Positions 21,942-30,191 of a stretch of DNA of 35,318 nucleotides are shown one piece after another; within the stretch, counting starts at the first letter, position 1, and each line of letters opens with the position of its first letter. The notes beneath the pieces are model-generated. The model was not told the DNA's origin, ran no database searches, and saw nothing but the letters and a program-made list of their open reading frames with translations. The translations under genes and the position numbers were made by a program. Source of the DNA: a virus; the IMG/VR virus record IMGVR_UViG_3300017967_000088, positions 1 through 35,318 of that record, one strand, 5' to 3'.

Positions 21942-22470
21942 TAGATTCGCAGCGGTTACGGTCAGCGTGGGTGAAATAGTCAGTCTTGTCTTTACCACCA
22001 GACTGAGTGTACATGTTACGAACGTAGAAGTCAAATCCACGCTCATCTTTCCACTCTTCGTCCATCTGATAGGTCTTCAGGACAGCGCGAAGATCTTCCA
22101 CGAGATTAGAATACATCTCACGCTTGGCTTGACTGACTACATCATCAGCAAAAAATACTGTGGTCTCGTTGTACTTCTTGCTGCTGAAGATATAAACAGA
22201 TCCTTCATGAGGCAATCCACCATTGTAGGTAGGAAATGCTTGCTGAGAAGACTTACACTCTAGATCTAGAGTGCTTCCGTTCTCAAGATCGACACGAAAA
22301 TCAGGGAAGTTCTGACTACCATTAGGCTGCCATTCATACTTGATGTTGTGCTTATCAAGCAGATCTTTTACCTGAAGCTCGTGAAGTGGATTGTCTTGGC
22401 TATTGGTCTTGAAAGGGAGGGAGAGAACTTCTTGGAAGAACGCCCGCACTTTGGGGTTGTGCGTTGTCAT
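21919..22470 (-). CDS. PD-(D/E)XK restriction-endonuclease-like protein
   Basis: 183 aa. Pro56-Asp57 (NFPDFRVDL) and Glu71-Cys-Lys73 (LDLECKSS) give the PD-(X)13-ExK nuclease core, followed by PTYNGGLPHEGSVYIFSSKK, which recalls the post-core region of several type II restriction enzymes. N-terminal helical region (HNPKVRAFFQEVLS). Immediately followed by, and overlapping, the methyltransferase gene. Likely a type II restriction enzyme; the recognition site is not known. It may instead be a repair nuclease or a self-regulated phage nuclease protected by methylation. It has a TGTCCAC-class promoter. Confidence 0.72.
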   Translation of the reverse strand: MTTHNPKVRAFFQEVLSLPFKTNSQDNPLHELQVKDLLDKHNIKYEWQPNGSQNFPDFRVDLENGSTLDLECKSSQQAFPTYNGGLPHEGSVYIFSSKKYNETTVFFADDVVSQAKREMYSNLVEDLRAVLKTYQMDEEWKDERGFDFYVRNMYTQSGGKDKTDYFTHADRNRCESNVLNHNW

Positions 22471-22494
22471 TCGTCTTTTCGTGTTGACTTAAGT

Positions 22495-22535
22495 AGTATA
22501 GGGGATTGGACCACCTCAGGGGAGAATGGTGGACA
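22495..22535 (-). promoter_or_regulatory. TGTCCAC-class promoter for the nuclease/methyltransferase pair
   Basis: TGTCCAC at 22529-22535, 28 nt spacer, TATACT at 22495-22500, ATG at 22470. Confidence 0.65.
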
Positions 22536-22547
22536 GCCTTCTGACTG

Positions 22548-22826
22548 TCACTCTTCTTCGTCATCGTCAAAGTCCCACTCGGGCTCATCATCATCATCGG
22601 TCCACCATAATCTATAGTTTTCCTCGTCTTCTTCATCCCATTCATCTAGGTGCCACTGAATGACGTGAAGTCCTTGAGCAGAACAAGCATGAATTGTGGA
22701 GTCTCCATCATTCATACACAGCACATGTCTCAACCAATCAGTAAGCTCATGCTCACTGTCATACTCATCCAAAATAGAATACAACTCTTCCAGTTGTTCC
22801 CTCTCTAGGTGCTTGGCGCGAATCAT
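22548..22826 (-). CDS. Acidic hypothetical protein
   Basis: 92 aa: MIRAKHLEREQLEELYSILD, then an acidic helical middle and a C-terminal stretch DDDDEPEWDFDDDEEE. A DNA-mimic-like net charge, but no known family. Overlaps the preceding paralogue's stop (ATGA). It ends 22 bp before the nuclease promoter. Confidence 0.75.
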   Translation of the reverse strand: MIRAKHLEREQLEELYSILDEYDSEHELTDWLRHVLCMNDGDSTIHACSAQGLHVIQWHLDEWDEEDEENYRLWWTDDDDEPEWDFDDDEEE

Positions 22827-23515
22827 TTCGGTCTACGCTCCATAAAAGTAATGCGGTCAGTTTCCCACATCTCAAAGTATTCGTGCATCGTACGATAAAA
22901 ATCTACGTCTGCCAGCCAGTATTCTACCACATATCCAGGTTTTAGCAACCTCAATGTATCTGGTTTTGTGACACGAAATGGTGTGCCAGGTCCTATTTCT
23001 TTATCGCCATACCTCATATATTGTGTGGCGATGATCACATCGATCTTATCAGACTGTGGGTTTAGTTCTATCTTACTGTCAACCTTGTGTACCTTGCGGT
23101 CATAATATCCAAGTGTAGTATCACTAGGATCAGGACCAACACACATACATTCCCCACCATCAGTTAGACAGGTCAATCGTGTCATGCCTTCCATCTTAAA
23201 ACTAAGATGTGTGCCTGGTTTATATACCAAAGCATGAGGAATCCCTGCCGTTTCCGACATCCAAATACCCTTAGTGAACACCAAACATCTATTGTGTAGA
23301 TAGAATTGATGTAAGTATTGATTTACTGGTCTTTCTGGCTCATCACCTGTGAGCCCACGAATGTCTAGACCATATTTAATTACTTCAGGTGGAATCTTGA
23401 TTACTTCATTCTCAGGATCATCACCAATAAACTTAAAACCTTTAGGACACTGACTATAGAATAGTGTTGTTAGTTTGTGCCCAAAGTCACGAATCACGAG
23501 TCCAGGTTCAATCAT
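22823..23515 (-). CDS. Tandem paralogue A, unknown function
   Basis: 230 aa. It shares with the next gene upstream the block GMTRLTCLTDGGECMCVGPD (positions near 110-130) and the nearby K-VHK spacing, so the two arose by duplication. The middle is beta-rich with several His and Cys. No recognised domain; a cupin-like or virion-associated role is conceivable. It sits between the tail-fibre operon and the nuclease operon. The ATG overlaps the upstream stop (ATGA). Confidence 0.8.
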   Translation of the reverse strand: MIEPGLVIRDFGHKLTTLFYSQCPKGFKFIGDDPENEVIKIPPEVIKYGLDIRGLTGDEPERPVNQYLHQFYLHNRCLVFTKGIWMSETAGIPHALVYKPGTHLSFKMEGMTRLTCLTDGGECMCVGPDPSDTTLGYYDRKVHKVDSKIELNPQSDKIDVIIATQYMRYGDKEIGPGTPFRVTKPDTLRLLKPGYVVEYWLADVDFYRTMHEYFEMWETDRITFMERRPK

Positions 23516-24240
23516 AAAGTAGATCTATCAACGATTTTAATTAGTCCGTCTTCATATTGTTGGAACCAATCTCTACACAATGCGAGGGTATTGACTGGGT
23601 TCGTAGTAAACTCAAGAATCCAGGTTGGCTCAGTCACCGTGAGGATTTGTTCGCGTTCGACTGTACATTTGAAAGCGAAATGCTTTTTCATCAGAGTTCC
23701 CTGAATGAAACAGTCACTGCTGGGAATAATAATCGAACCTAGAGTTTTTGGTTTGAATGTACCGTTTGCTTCGTATTTGTGTACGATTCTCTCATATTGT
23801 GTATAGTCATCAGGACCAGCACAAAAACTAGATCCGCCCTTTTCTTGAGAAATTAGACGAGTTACACCAGGAAGTTTAATGTGAGTACAAGCACCTTTCT
23901 TATAGATGATGCTGTAGAACGGTACGTTAATACTATCAGATCTCCACTCAGATGTAAAGAACACTGTCCTGTGATGGACAGTCATTCTGTGGTTATCATA
24001 ATAATACTTTCTCATGATCTCTTCATCCTGAGCTACCTTGCCATCAGGATTCTTCTCAATCCAGTCAGTTAATACATCAAAATCTGGCTGGATTTGTGTG
24101 ATGTCAGGATCGTGACCAAAAATCTTTTTATGAAGTCGAGCGTTCTCACAACTCAGCACAGAAAATCCATGCTGTTCAATTACCTTACCAAATCCATACT
24201 GGGCAATTTGGTAACTCTGGGTTTCTGAAAGATCGTACAT
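23512..24240 (-). CDS. Tandem paralogue B, unknown function
   Basis: 242 aa. The region LPGVTRLISQEKGGSSFCAG and the downstream ERIVHKYEANGTF align with paralogue A's GMTRL...GG..C.GPD and KVHK. N-terminus MYDLSETQSYQIAQYGFGKV. No known domain. It shares its first base with the stop of the 158-aa gene (TAATG at 24240). Confidence 0.8.
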   Translation of the reverse strand: MYDLSETQSYQIAQYGFGKVIEQHGFSVLSCENARLHKKIFGHDPDITQIQPDFDVLTDWIEKNPDGKVAQDEEIMRKYYYDNHRMTVHHRTVFFTSEWRSDSINVPFYSIIYKKGACTHIKLPGVTRLISQEKGGSSFCAGPDDYTQYERIVHKYEANGTFKPKTLGSIIIPSSDCFIQGTLMKKHFAFKCTVEREQILTVTEPTWILEFTTNPVNTLALCRDWFQQYEDGLIKIVDRSTL

Positions 24241-24716
24241 TACTCTGCGGCATCCATCTCAGCAAGTTGTTGCTGAAGTTGTTCAAATTGGAAATCAAAA
24301 TCATCTTCATGGAAGATGGTAGTAATCTGCGTTTGTGTCAAAAGTGGATCAAAATGATTGGCTTGAAGTTTATGCATCTCGCACTGGTGTACTTCAAGTT
24401 CACTAGCAGTTACTGTCTGCTCCTGACCTCTGATAGCATTAAAGTTATTCAGAGTCTGAGTTACATCTCTTTCTTGCTCTTTTAATTGTCCAACATAGTT
24501 GAAGACATCATTGGCAAGTTGAAGGCGAAGAGGCTCATTGTCATTATAGGTACGAGCATCTACCTCCATGGCATAACTTTCTTCTTTGAGTTCGTCACAC
24601 TTGACAGTGACATAAACTCTACCTGTTTCGCTGTCAACGCGATCGATAGTGTACTTTACACAGTCAGCGCTATAAACTTTGAACTGTGCTTCTTGTTTAA
24701 TCTCTGATTGTGCCAT
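24240..24716 (-). CDS. Hypothetical protein after the adhesin
   Basis: 158 aa: MAQSEIKQEAQFKVYSADCV, a beta-rich start, then long charged helices (VFNYVGQLKEQERDVTQTLN) and a Gln-rich acidic end (FQFEQLQQQLAEMDAAE). Function unknown; perhaps a chaperone or accessory of the adhesin, since it follows by a one-base overlap (TAATG) and chaperones of tail fibres often lie there. That role is inferred from position only. Confidence 0.75.
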   Translation of the reverse strand: MAQSEIKQEAQFKVYSADCVKYTIDRVDSETGRVYVTVKCDELKEESYAMEVDARTYNDNEPLRLQLANDVFNYVGQLKEQERDVTQTLNNFNAIRGQEQTVTASELEVHQCEMHKLQANHFDPLLTQTQITTIFHEDDFDFQFEQLQQQLAEMDAAE

Positions 24717-25639
24717 TAATTTACAGTCCTACCTCTACGGTCTCCAGTTGTAATCCACGAATATATGTAGCTGTTACCATCAACATAATATCCAGAGTCT
24801 CCATTGGTTCCACGGTTTCCTCCAGATCCTGCGGCTCCTGGGTCACCACCACGGGCGCCACCGTTGGATCCACAGCCTGATCCACCGCCACCATTTCCAC
24901 CTGAGTTGTAGCTACCAGCAGCAGCACGGTTACCAGCATTTCCAGCAGGAATACCGCCACCGCCACCACCACCGCCACCTTGGGCAGAGTTGTAGTTATT
25001 GCCTGAACCTTGACGATAACAGTTCTTACCGCAGTTGTAATTGTAATAGTAAGTGCCTACACACTGACCATTGTTACCACCACGACCACCACCGCCGCCG
25101 CCCCAGACTTGACCATTGTTTTCTACCCATACACCCGTGCGAGTGTATAGAGCAGTACCACCAGTCTGACCAGATCCACCTACATTACCACCATTGCCAC
25201 CTTTACCAGCAATTCTAGCACCAGAATTAACTCTGATGTAGACAGCCGATCCAGCTGGAAATGCTCCAATGTAGATACCAGGATCACCACCAGCATTACC
25301 GTTGACTGTAATCAGTCCACGGATTCTGTCACCACTATTATAGGTTCTACCCAGTGTTGGTGAGGAATAGTTGCTAGTTGTGAGCCAATCACCTAGGTTA
25401 AATGTGCTTGTTCTAGTACCAGTGCCTGTACTTACAGTAAAAGTAAATACATTTTCCTGATCATAAAACGTTCGCCAAGCACCACCAGATTTGACATATG
25501 CTTGCTTGACAGTTCTCCAAGAACCACCAGAGCGCACAGACAACTTATCAACGTAACGCCAAGAACCACCGTCCTTGACGTTAGCATGGAATCCTCTACT
25601 TAAGTATGCGGCAGCAGCCGCATCATATGGAATCGACAT
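24716..25639 (-). CDS. Glycine-rich tail adhesin (gp38-like polyglycine tip)
   Basis: 307 aa. The N-terminus has three short repeats built on GGSWRTVKQAYV / SGGAWRTF (residues 24-60). Residues about 145-290 are poly-glycine, with runs such as WGGGGGGRGGNNGQ and QGGGGGGGGGIPAG, and Gly-Asn-Gly-Gly repeats separated by variable Asn/Tyr/Cys-rich segments (CVGTYYYNYNCGKNCYRQGS). This resembles the polyglycine II sandwich of T-even gp38 adhesins, whose loops recognise host receptors. It ends Gly-Asp-Arg-Arg-Gly-Arg-Thr-Val-Asn. The probable receptor-binding tip of the fibre. Confidence 0.8.
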   Translation of the reverse strand: MSIPYDAAAAAYLSRGFHANVKDGGSWRYVDKLSVRSGGSWRTVKQAYVKSGGAWRTFYDQENVFTFTVSTGTGTRTSTFNLGDWLTTSNYSSPTLGRTYNSGDRIRGLITVNGNAGGDPGIYIGAFPAGSAVYIRVNSGARIAGKGGNGGNVGGSGQTGGTALYTRTGVWVENNGQVWGGGGGGRGGNNGQCVGTYYYNYNCGKNCYRQGSGNNYNSAQGGGGGGGGGIPAGNAGNRAAAGSYNSGGNGGGGSGCGSNGGARGGDPGAAGSGGNRGTNGDSGYYVDGNSYIYSWITTGDRRGRTVN

Positions 25640-25655
25640 GATTTAATTCAACCTA

Positions 25656-28600
25656 TTAGTATCTATACCAGACATCACCATTGCTACCGCCAGATGGTGC
25701 GGAAGTGGAGATAGTTCTGTTACCATAAGCATTAGAACCAGATCCAATGGTGAGTGTAAGAGCACCAGTGCTAGAATTGAGACTGATGCTGGAGCCAGAG
25801 TTGCTGACAGCAAGTGATCTGACACCAGAGTTAGCAATAGTGATACTATTAGCACCGTTGGTAATAGTAATACCACTACCCTGTGTTAGTGTTGCTTTAG
25901 CAAATCCAGAGGAAGAACCAATAAGCAGTTGACCATTGGACAGGGATGATGTATTGATGCCAGTACCACCATAGGCACGATTGATAATCGTTGCTGCCCA
26001 TGTACCAGTTCCGATTGTACCAACTGTAGCCAGAGAAGAGGCAGAAGTCAGGTTGCTCAGTGTGTCAATGGCAGACTCAATCGTTGCCTCAGTTGTAGCA
26101 TCCAGAGCATCAATTCTCTGAAGTGTGGTAGTACCACTGCCATTGTCAGACAGAACCTGCTGACCACCAACCTTAATTTGGTTACCCTTGACATCAAGAT
26201 CACCGTCGATATTAACGTTGTTTCTGATAGTTGTGGTACCAGTTGTAGCGCCAATCGTGATTGCTGTGGCAGCTCTTGCCAATCTCAGCGTGGTAACTGT
26301 AGAGTCAAGCAGATTAAATGTGGTCGCTGTAGATGTAATATCAGCACCATTGACAGCAAGATCAGCAGTCAGAGTTACATTACCTGTTACTCCAAGTGTA
26401 CCGCCAAGAGTTGTAGCACCAGTACCAACTTTAAGAGTACCTGTGCTCTGAATATCAACACCCAGACCATTCAAGAACTGGAGATCACCAGCAGCATCAC
26501 TGTTACCTGATCCACCAGTAATCTTGAGGTTACCAGTATCACTCAGACCGAACTTAGTCCAGTTACCACCAGTCCAATACCAACCCTGATACTCACCACG
26601 GGTAGGAAGTTCGAGCAGTTTCCAGTCACCATCATTAGCAGATGATGTACCTGGCTGAGTAGAGATAACGTCAATGTTCTTGGAAGATTCACCAGTAATA
26701 CCGATCGTAATGTCAGCAGCGGTGAGTTTATTGTTGATCAGAGTTTCATTCTGAACAAGCAACTTACCCTTGAACTCAGTAGTAAGAGTGTTAGATTCAA
26801 CTGTAATCTTATCCCTGACGATGATTTCATCGAATGTAGGACGGAGGTTAGCAGTTTCACCAACAACACTCAGAACTGGTGTATCAAGTGATTCTTCTTC
26901 ACCAGTAACCGAACTAATCTTGGTGTTACCAATGAACAGGTCACCGTTAGAGTTCAGACCAGAGTAGAAAGCGATACCACCTTCTTCTTTCTGTGACTGA
27001 GCCAGGAGAACTTCTTCTTCAGTAAGAACTCTATTCTGTACAGAAGGAAGACCAGTAGAATAGTTACCAGGACCGAAACCAACATATTCAAATGTATGGT
27101 TACCAGATCTAAGGATCGATGGTCTTCTAAGTTCAAGATTAGTACCACCTGAAGCGTTCAGGGGGATCATTCTCAGTGTCAGATCCAGTTCTTCAGCATC
27201 ACCATCTCTGGCTTCCAGAGTGATGTAGTTTGCTGTGGCAGGATCAGCAGAAGTAAAGTTAGTGTAGTTGTTCTTACTTTCAAGAATCCAACGACCCATC
27301 ACCTCTTTAGTGATAGATCTAGCTGGGTCGGCATTGCCAGCACCATCAGTTGTGGTGACCAAACCGATAACAACGTTAGAGGCAGAAGATACAGCAGCGA
27401 TGGGATCTTCTGTTGGATTATCCTTATCCAGTGTAGGATAGAGGTTGTTAATGTTCTGAGAGAACGAGAATCCAGACAGGTTCAAATCACTTGGAGTGAT
27501 TCTACCATCCAATACTGTCAGATAGTAGATACCATTCTGAGCGCCTGCTTTGAGTTCTTGTACTCTTTCAATGTCGTAGATGTAATATACACCTGTGTAG
27601 CCCTGTCCAGATGGTACGTTTCTTTGCTGAAGAATGTAGCCATTGATAGGATCTCTAGACAGAACCGAAGAGTCAACAACATAACGCAGACGATATGTTC
27701 TATCTCTAGAAGATCTGTTATCAGCAATACGCTTCATGAATGAAGCGCCAGTGAACAGAGAGTTGGTGTAGAAAGTATCTTGTCCCAGGTGATAATGGAC
27801 ACCAGTTGAACTATTGCCAGAGGTGGCAGCAGTGACTCTAATATACCATGTACTCAGTTCAGTGTCAAACTGAAGGGGATGTTCTGGATCTCCAGGTACA
27901 AAAGCCTGGGTAGTAATGCTAGTAAAGTCTTCATCAGCAACAGTAGCACTTCCAGTTGGAGTTAGTGCTGCTGAATATATCTGTGGAACAGAACTACCAC
28001 CACTGGAATTAATCAGCGAAACGTACAGAACTTCATTGATTCTAGCACCGAGGTTGAAACCCTGAAGTTTGTATGGTGGCTTGGTTGCTTCACTATTATA
28101 TCCATAAATGTACAGTCTGGTATTAACAGCACCAATGAATGACCACGTTACACCACCATCAGATCTTGCGAATGGTGTGGTAGTCCATGTGGGAGGAATG
28201 TTACCAGTTGTACCACCAGCAGCAGTATAGTAAGCATTGCCGTTGTAGATACAGGAACTACCAGCAGCAAAGTTAGTGGAAGCTGTCCAAGTCTGGTTCT
28301 GTTGAGAAGAGTTATTCTTGATCTTCTGTACATCAAGAGCAATATAACCAACAGCAATCTCATCAATGCTGCCAGCATATACAGTCTGACCACTACCACT
28401 AGAACCACGATAACCACGATTCAGTACCAGTGAGCCATCAGTATTGACAGTCTCGATCTGATACGATTCGGTGGCATCAATAGCACCTACACGAATATAC
28501 TGATTAACTTCTAGCCCATGATTAGCGTTCAGTGGGGTAGGAGATACAGTTCTATTGTGTTGGTTAAGTGTCCAAGTATAGTTCGCAATCGCTTCATACG

Positions 28601-30185
28601 AACGCGAAAGTTTTTTCGGTGGGATAACGTGTGTGACTGTACCTGCCTTATCCTGAGTAAATGGTAGAGTCTTAAATCCTTTCGCTCTCAGGGCGCATGA
28701 ACCGAAGTTAGAGTTCGAGTTGGTAATAGATTGGTCACCACCGTTGATAGCAACGAAGTGATCCGCAAAACCCACAGCGAACACAGACACCGCCTGAATA
28801 ACGGCGTCGTTAGAGCATTTAACGTGGAAGTTTCTATAGGTTGGCTTATAGATGGAGTCACCATCTGTGTGGTTACCAGCAATATATGCTGAGCCATCCC
28901 ACTTAATAAACGCAGAGTCGTCTTTCTGTAGCGAAACACCCGTGAACTGTGCCACAACCATCGACTTGAAACCAGTCGATTTAGCACCGTCAGCGTGCAT
29001 ACCACAAGTACCCCATGTAGATCTCAACGAGATGTTGAAAATATATGGAGAAGCAGAGTCTACGTTATCAATTTCGACTTTAACAGTAGACCCAGTGGCA
29101 ACAGGGTTATTAGCAGGAGCCGCAGCATTTGGATCCTTAATGACATATCTAAATGTCGTTGTTGTTGGAACTTCAGTAATGAAGTACGATCCATTAAATC
29201 TATCAGCAACAGCACCAGATACACCTTCGATCTGTACAGGCGTACCATTAGAGAAACCGTGAGGCGTAGTAGTTGTAACCTCAGCAGTTGTAGTATAAAC
29301 ACCCTGGTTCACAAAGTCAGTTACAATCGTGGAGATTGTAATTGGACCAGATGTGTTAGGACCAACGATTCTATTTTCTTCAACTCTGGTCTGGAACTCG
29401 TCAGCAGAGATAACACCAGTGGTGTCAGGAATATCATCGAAAGCCTTAGCAACCTTCTGATAGTACAGATCGAGGTCTGTAATTGTCAGTGGGTTACCAG
29501 TTGTATCGTTCTTAGAGCTCTGGACGTTTCTACCATCAGCATACTCAAAGCAAGTAAGCTTGTGGTGAGAGAATGATGGTGGGGAACTAGCAGATGGCTG
29601 AGCAGGGTCCTTATAGACACCAGCAGGAGGACCATCAAAGAAGGAGAACTGCCAGAAGTAGCAACCACCAGTTACACGGAAGATAGCAGCACGGTCGATG
29701 CTACCAGACGAAGGGTCAGGAATATAAAGAGGGCGAATCTTAGTCTTTCTAAGATCCATACCAACCAGAGATGTACCTCTGGGTACAATAACACCACCTT
29801 CTACAGAGTTAAATCTATACAGAAGGTTGTTAGGGTTTGGTGTGCCATCAGCGTTCTGAAGTTCCAGGTTTGAACTGGTGTTCAGAATGGGAATATCATC
29901 GTCAATAAAAGCTTCGCCCGCAGTATTCATGCCAGGGCGGTTATCAATTACATACTCAGAAGGGTACAGTACGATGGTAAATGCTTCAAACGCATCGTTA
30001 AACTGACCAGTTCTGTAAGAGAATCTAGCCGACTCAAGTAGTGCCCTTTGAATTGTCTTAAAGGGACGATTGGGCGAGTTACCCCTATTCTCAAACGAAT
30101 CCGATGCGTCGAAGTCGTCTGGGTTGACATATAAACAACGTCCCGTCTTCGATGTGAAGACGTTCTTGAGTCTAGTAAGTGCCAT
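25656..30185 (-). CDS. Large virion protein: beta-helix N-terminus and tail-fibre repeats
   Basis: 1509 aa. The N-terminus MALTRLKNVFTSKTGRCLYV, followed by NRPFKTIQRALLESARFSY and IVLYPSEYVIDN, is the right-handed beta-helix/pectate-lyase-like start common to large cyanophage structural proteins. The last 300 residues consist of repeated short fibre motifs (TSTATTFNLLDSTVTTLRLA; GTIGTGTWAATIINRAYGGT; LSNGQLLIGSSSGF) typical of phage fibre repeats. It starts 6 bp after the gene upstream and ends 16 bp before the adhesin gene, forming one late operon. Probably a long fibre or baseplate fibre subunit. Confidence 0.85.
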   Translation of the reverse strand: MALTRLKNVFTSKTGRCLYVNPDDFDASDSFENRGNSPNRPFKTIQRALLESARFSYRTGQFNDAFEAFTIVLYPSEYVIDNRPGMNTAGEAFIDDDIPILNTSSNLELQNADGTPNPNNLLYRFNSVEGGVIVPRGTSLVGMDLRKTKIRPLYIPDPSSGSIDRAAIFRVTGGCYFWQFSFFDGPPAGVYKDPAQPSASSPPSFSHHKLTCFEYADGRNVQSSKNDTTGNPLTITDLDLYYQKVAKAFDDIPDTTGVISADEFQTRVEENRIVGPNTSGPITISTIVTDFVNQGVYTTTAEVTTTTPHGFSNGTPVQIEGVSGAVADRFNGSYFITEVPTTTTFRYVIKDPNAAAPANNPVATGSTVKVEIDNVDSASPYIFNISLRSTWGTCGMHADGAKSTGFKSMVVAQFTGVSLQKDDSAFIKWDGSAYIAGNHTDGDSIYKPTYRNFHVKCSNDAVIQAVSVFAVGFADHFVAINGGDQSITNSNSNFGSCALRAKGFKTLPFTQDKAGTVTHVIPPKKLSRSYEAIANYTWTLNQHNRTVSPTPLNANHGLEVNQYIRVGAIDATESYQIETVNTDGSLVLNRGYRGSSGSGQTVYAGSIDEIAVGYIALDVQKIKNNSSQQNQTWTASTNFAAGSSCIYNGNAYYTAAGGTTGNIPPTWTTTPFARSDGGVTWSFIGAVNTRLYIYGYNSEATKPPYKLQGFNLGARINEVLYVSLINSSGGSSVPQIYSAALTPTGSATVADEDFTSITTQAFVPGDPEHPLQFDTELSTWYIRVTAATSGNSSTGVHYHLGQDTFYTNSLFTGASFMKRIADNRSSRDRTYRLRYVVDSSVLSRDPINGYILQQRNVPSGQGYTGVYYIYDIERVQELKAGAQNGIYYLTVLDGRITPSDLNLSGFSFSQNINNLYPTLDKDNPTEDPIAAVSSASNVVIGLVTTTDGAGNADPARSITKEVMGRWILESKNNYTNFTSADPATANYITLEARDGDAEELDLTLRMIPLNASGGTNLELRRPSILRSGNHTFEYVGFGPGNYSTGLPSVQNRVLTEEEVLLAQSQKEEGGIAFYSGLNSNGDLFIGNTKISSVTGEEESLDTPVLSVVGETANLRPTFDEIIVRDKITVESNTLTTEFKGKLLVQNETLINNKLTAADITIGITGESSKNIDVISTQPGTSSANDGDWKLLELPTRGEYQGWYWTGGNWTKFGLSDTGNLKITGGSGNSDAAGDLQFLNGLGVDIQSTGTLKVGTGATTLGGTLGVTGNVTLTADLAVNGADITSTATTFNLLDSTVTTLRLARAATAITIGATTGTTTIRNNVNIDGDLDVKGNQIKVGGQQVLSDNGSGTTTLQRIDALDATTEATIESAIDTLSNLTSASSLATVGTIGTGTWAATIINRAYGGTGINTSSLSNGQLLIGSSSGFAKATLTQGSGITITNGANSITIANSGVRSLAVSNSGSSISLNSSTGALTLTIGSGSNAYGNRTISTSAPSGGSNGDVWYRY

Positions 30186-30191
30186 CTAATA

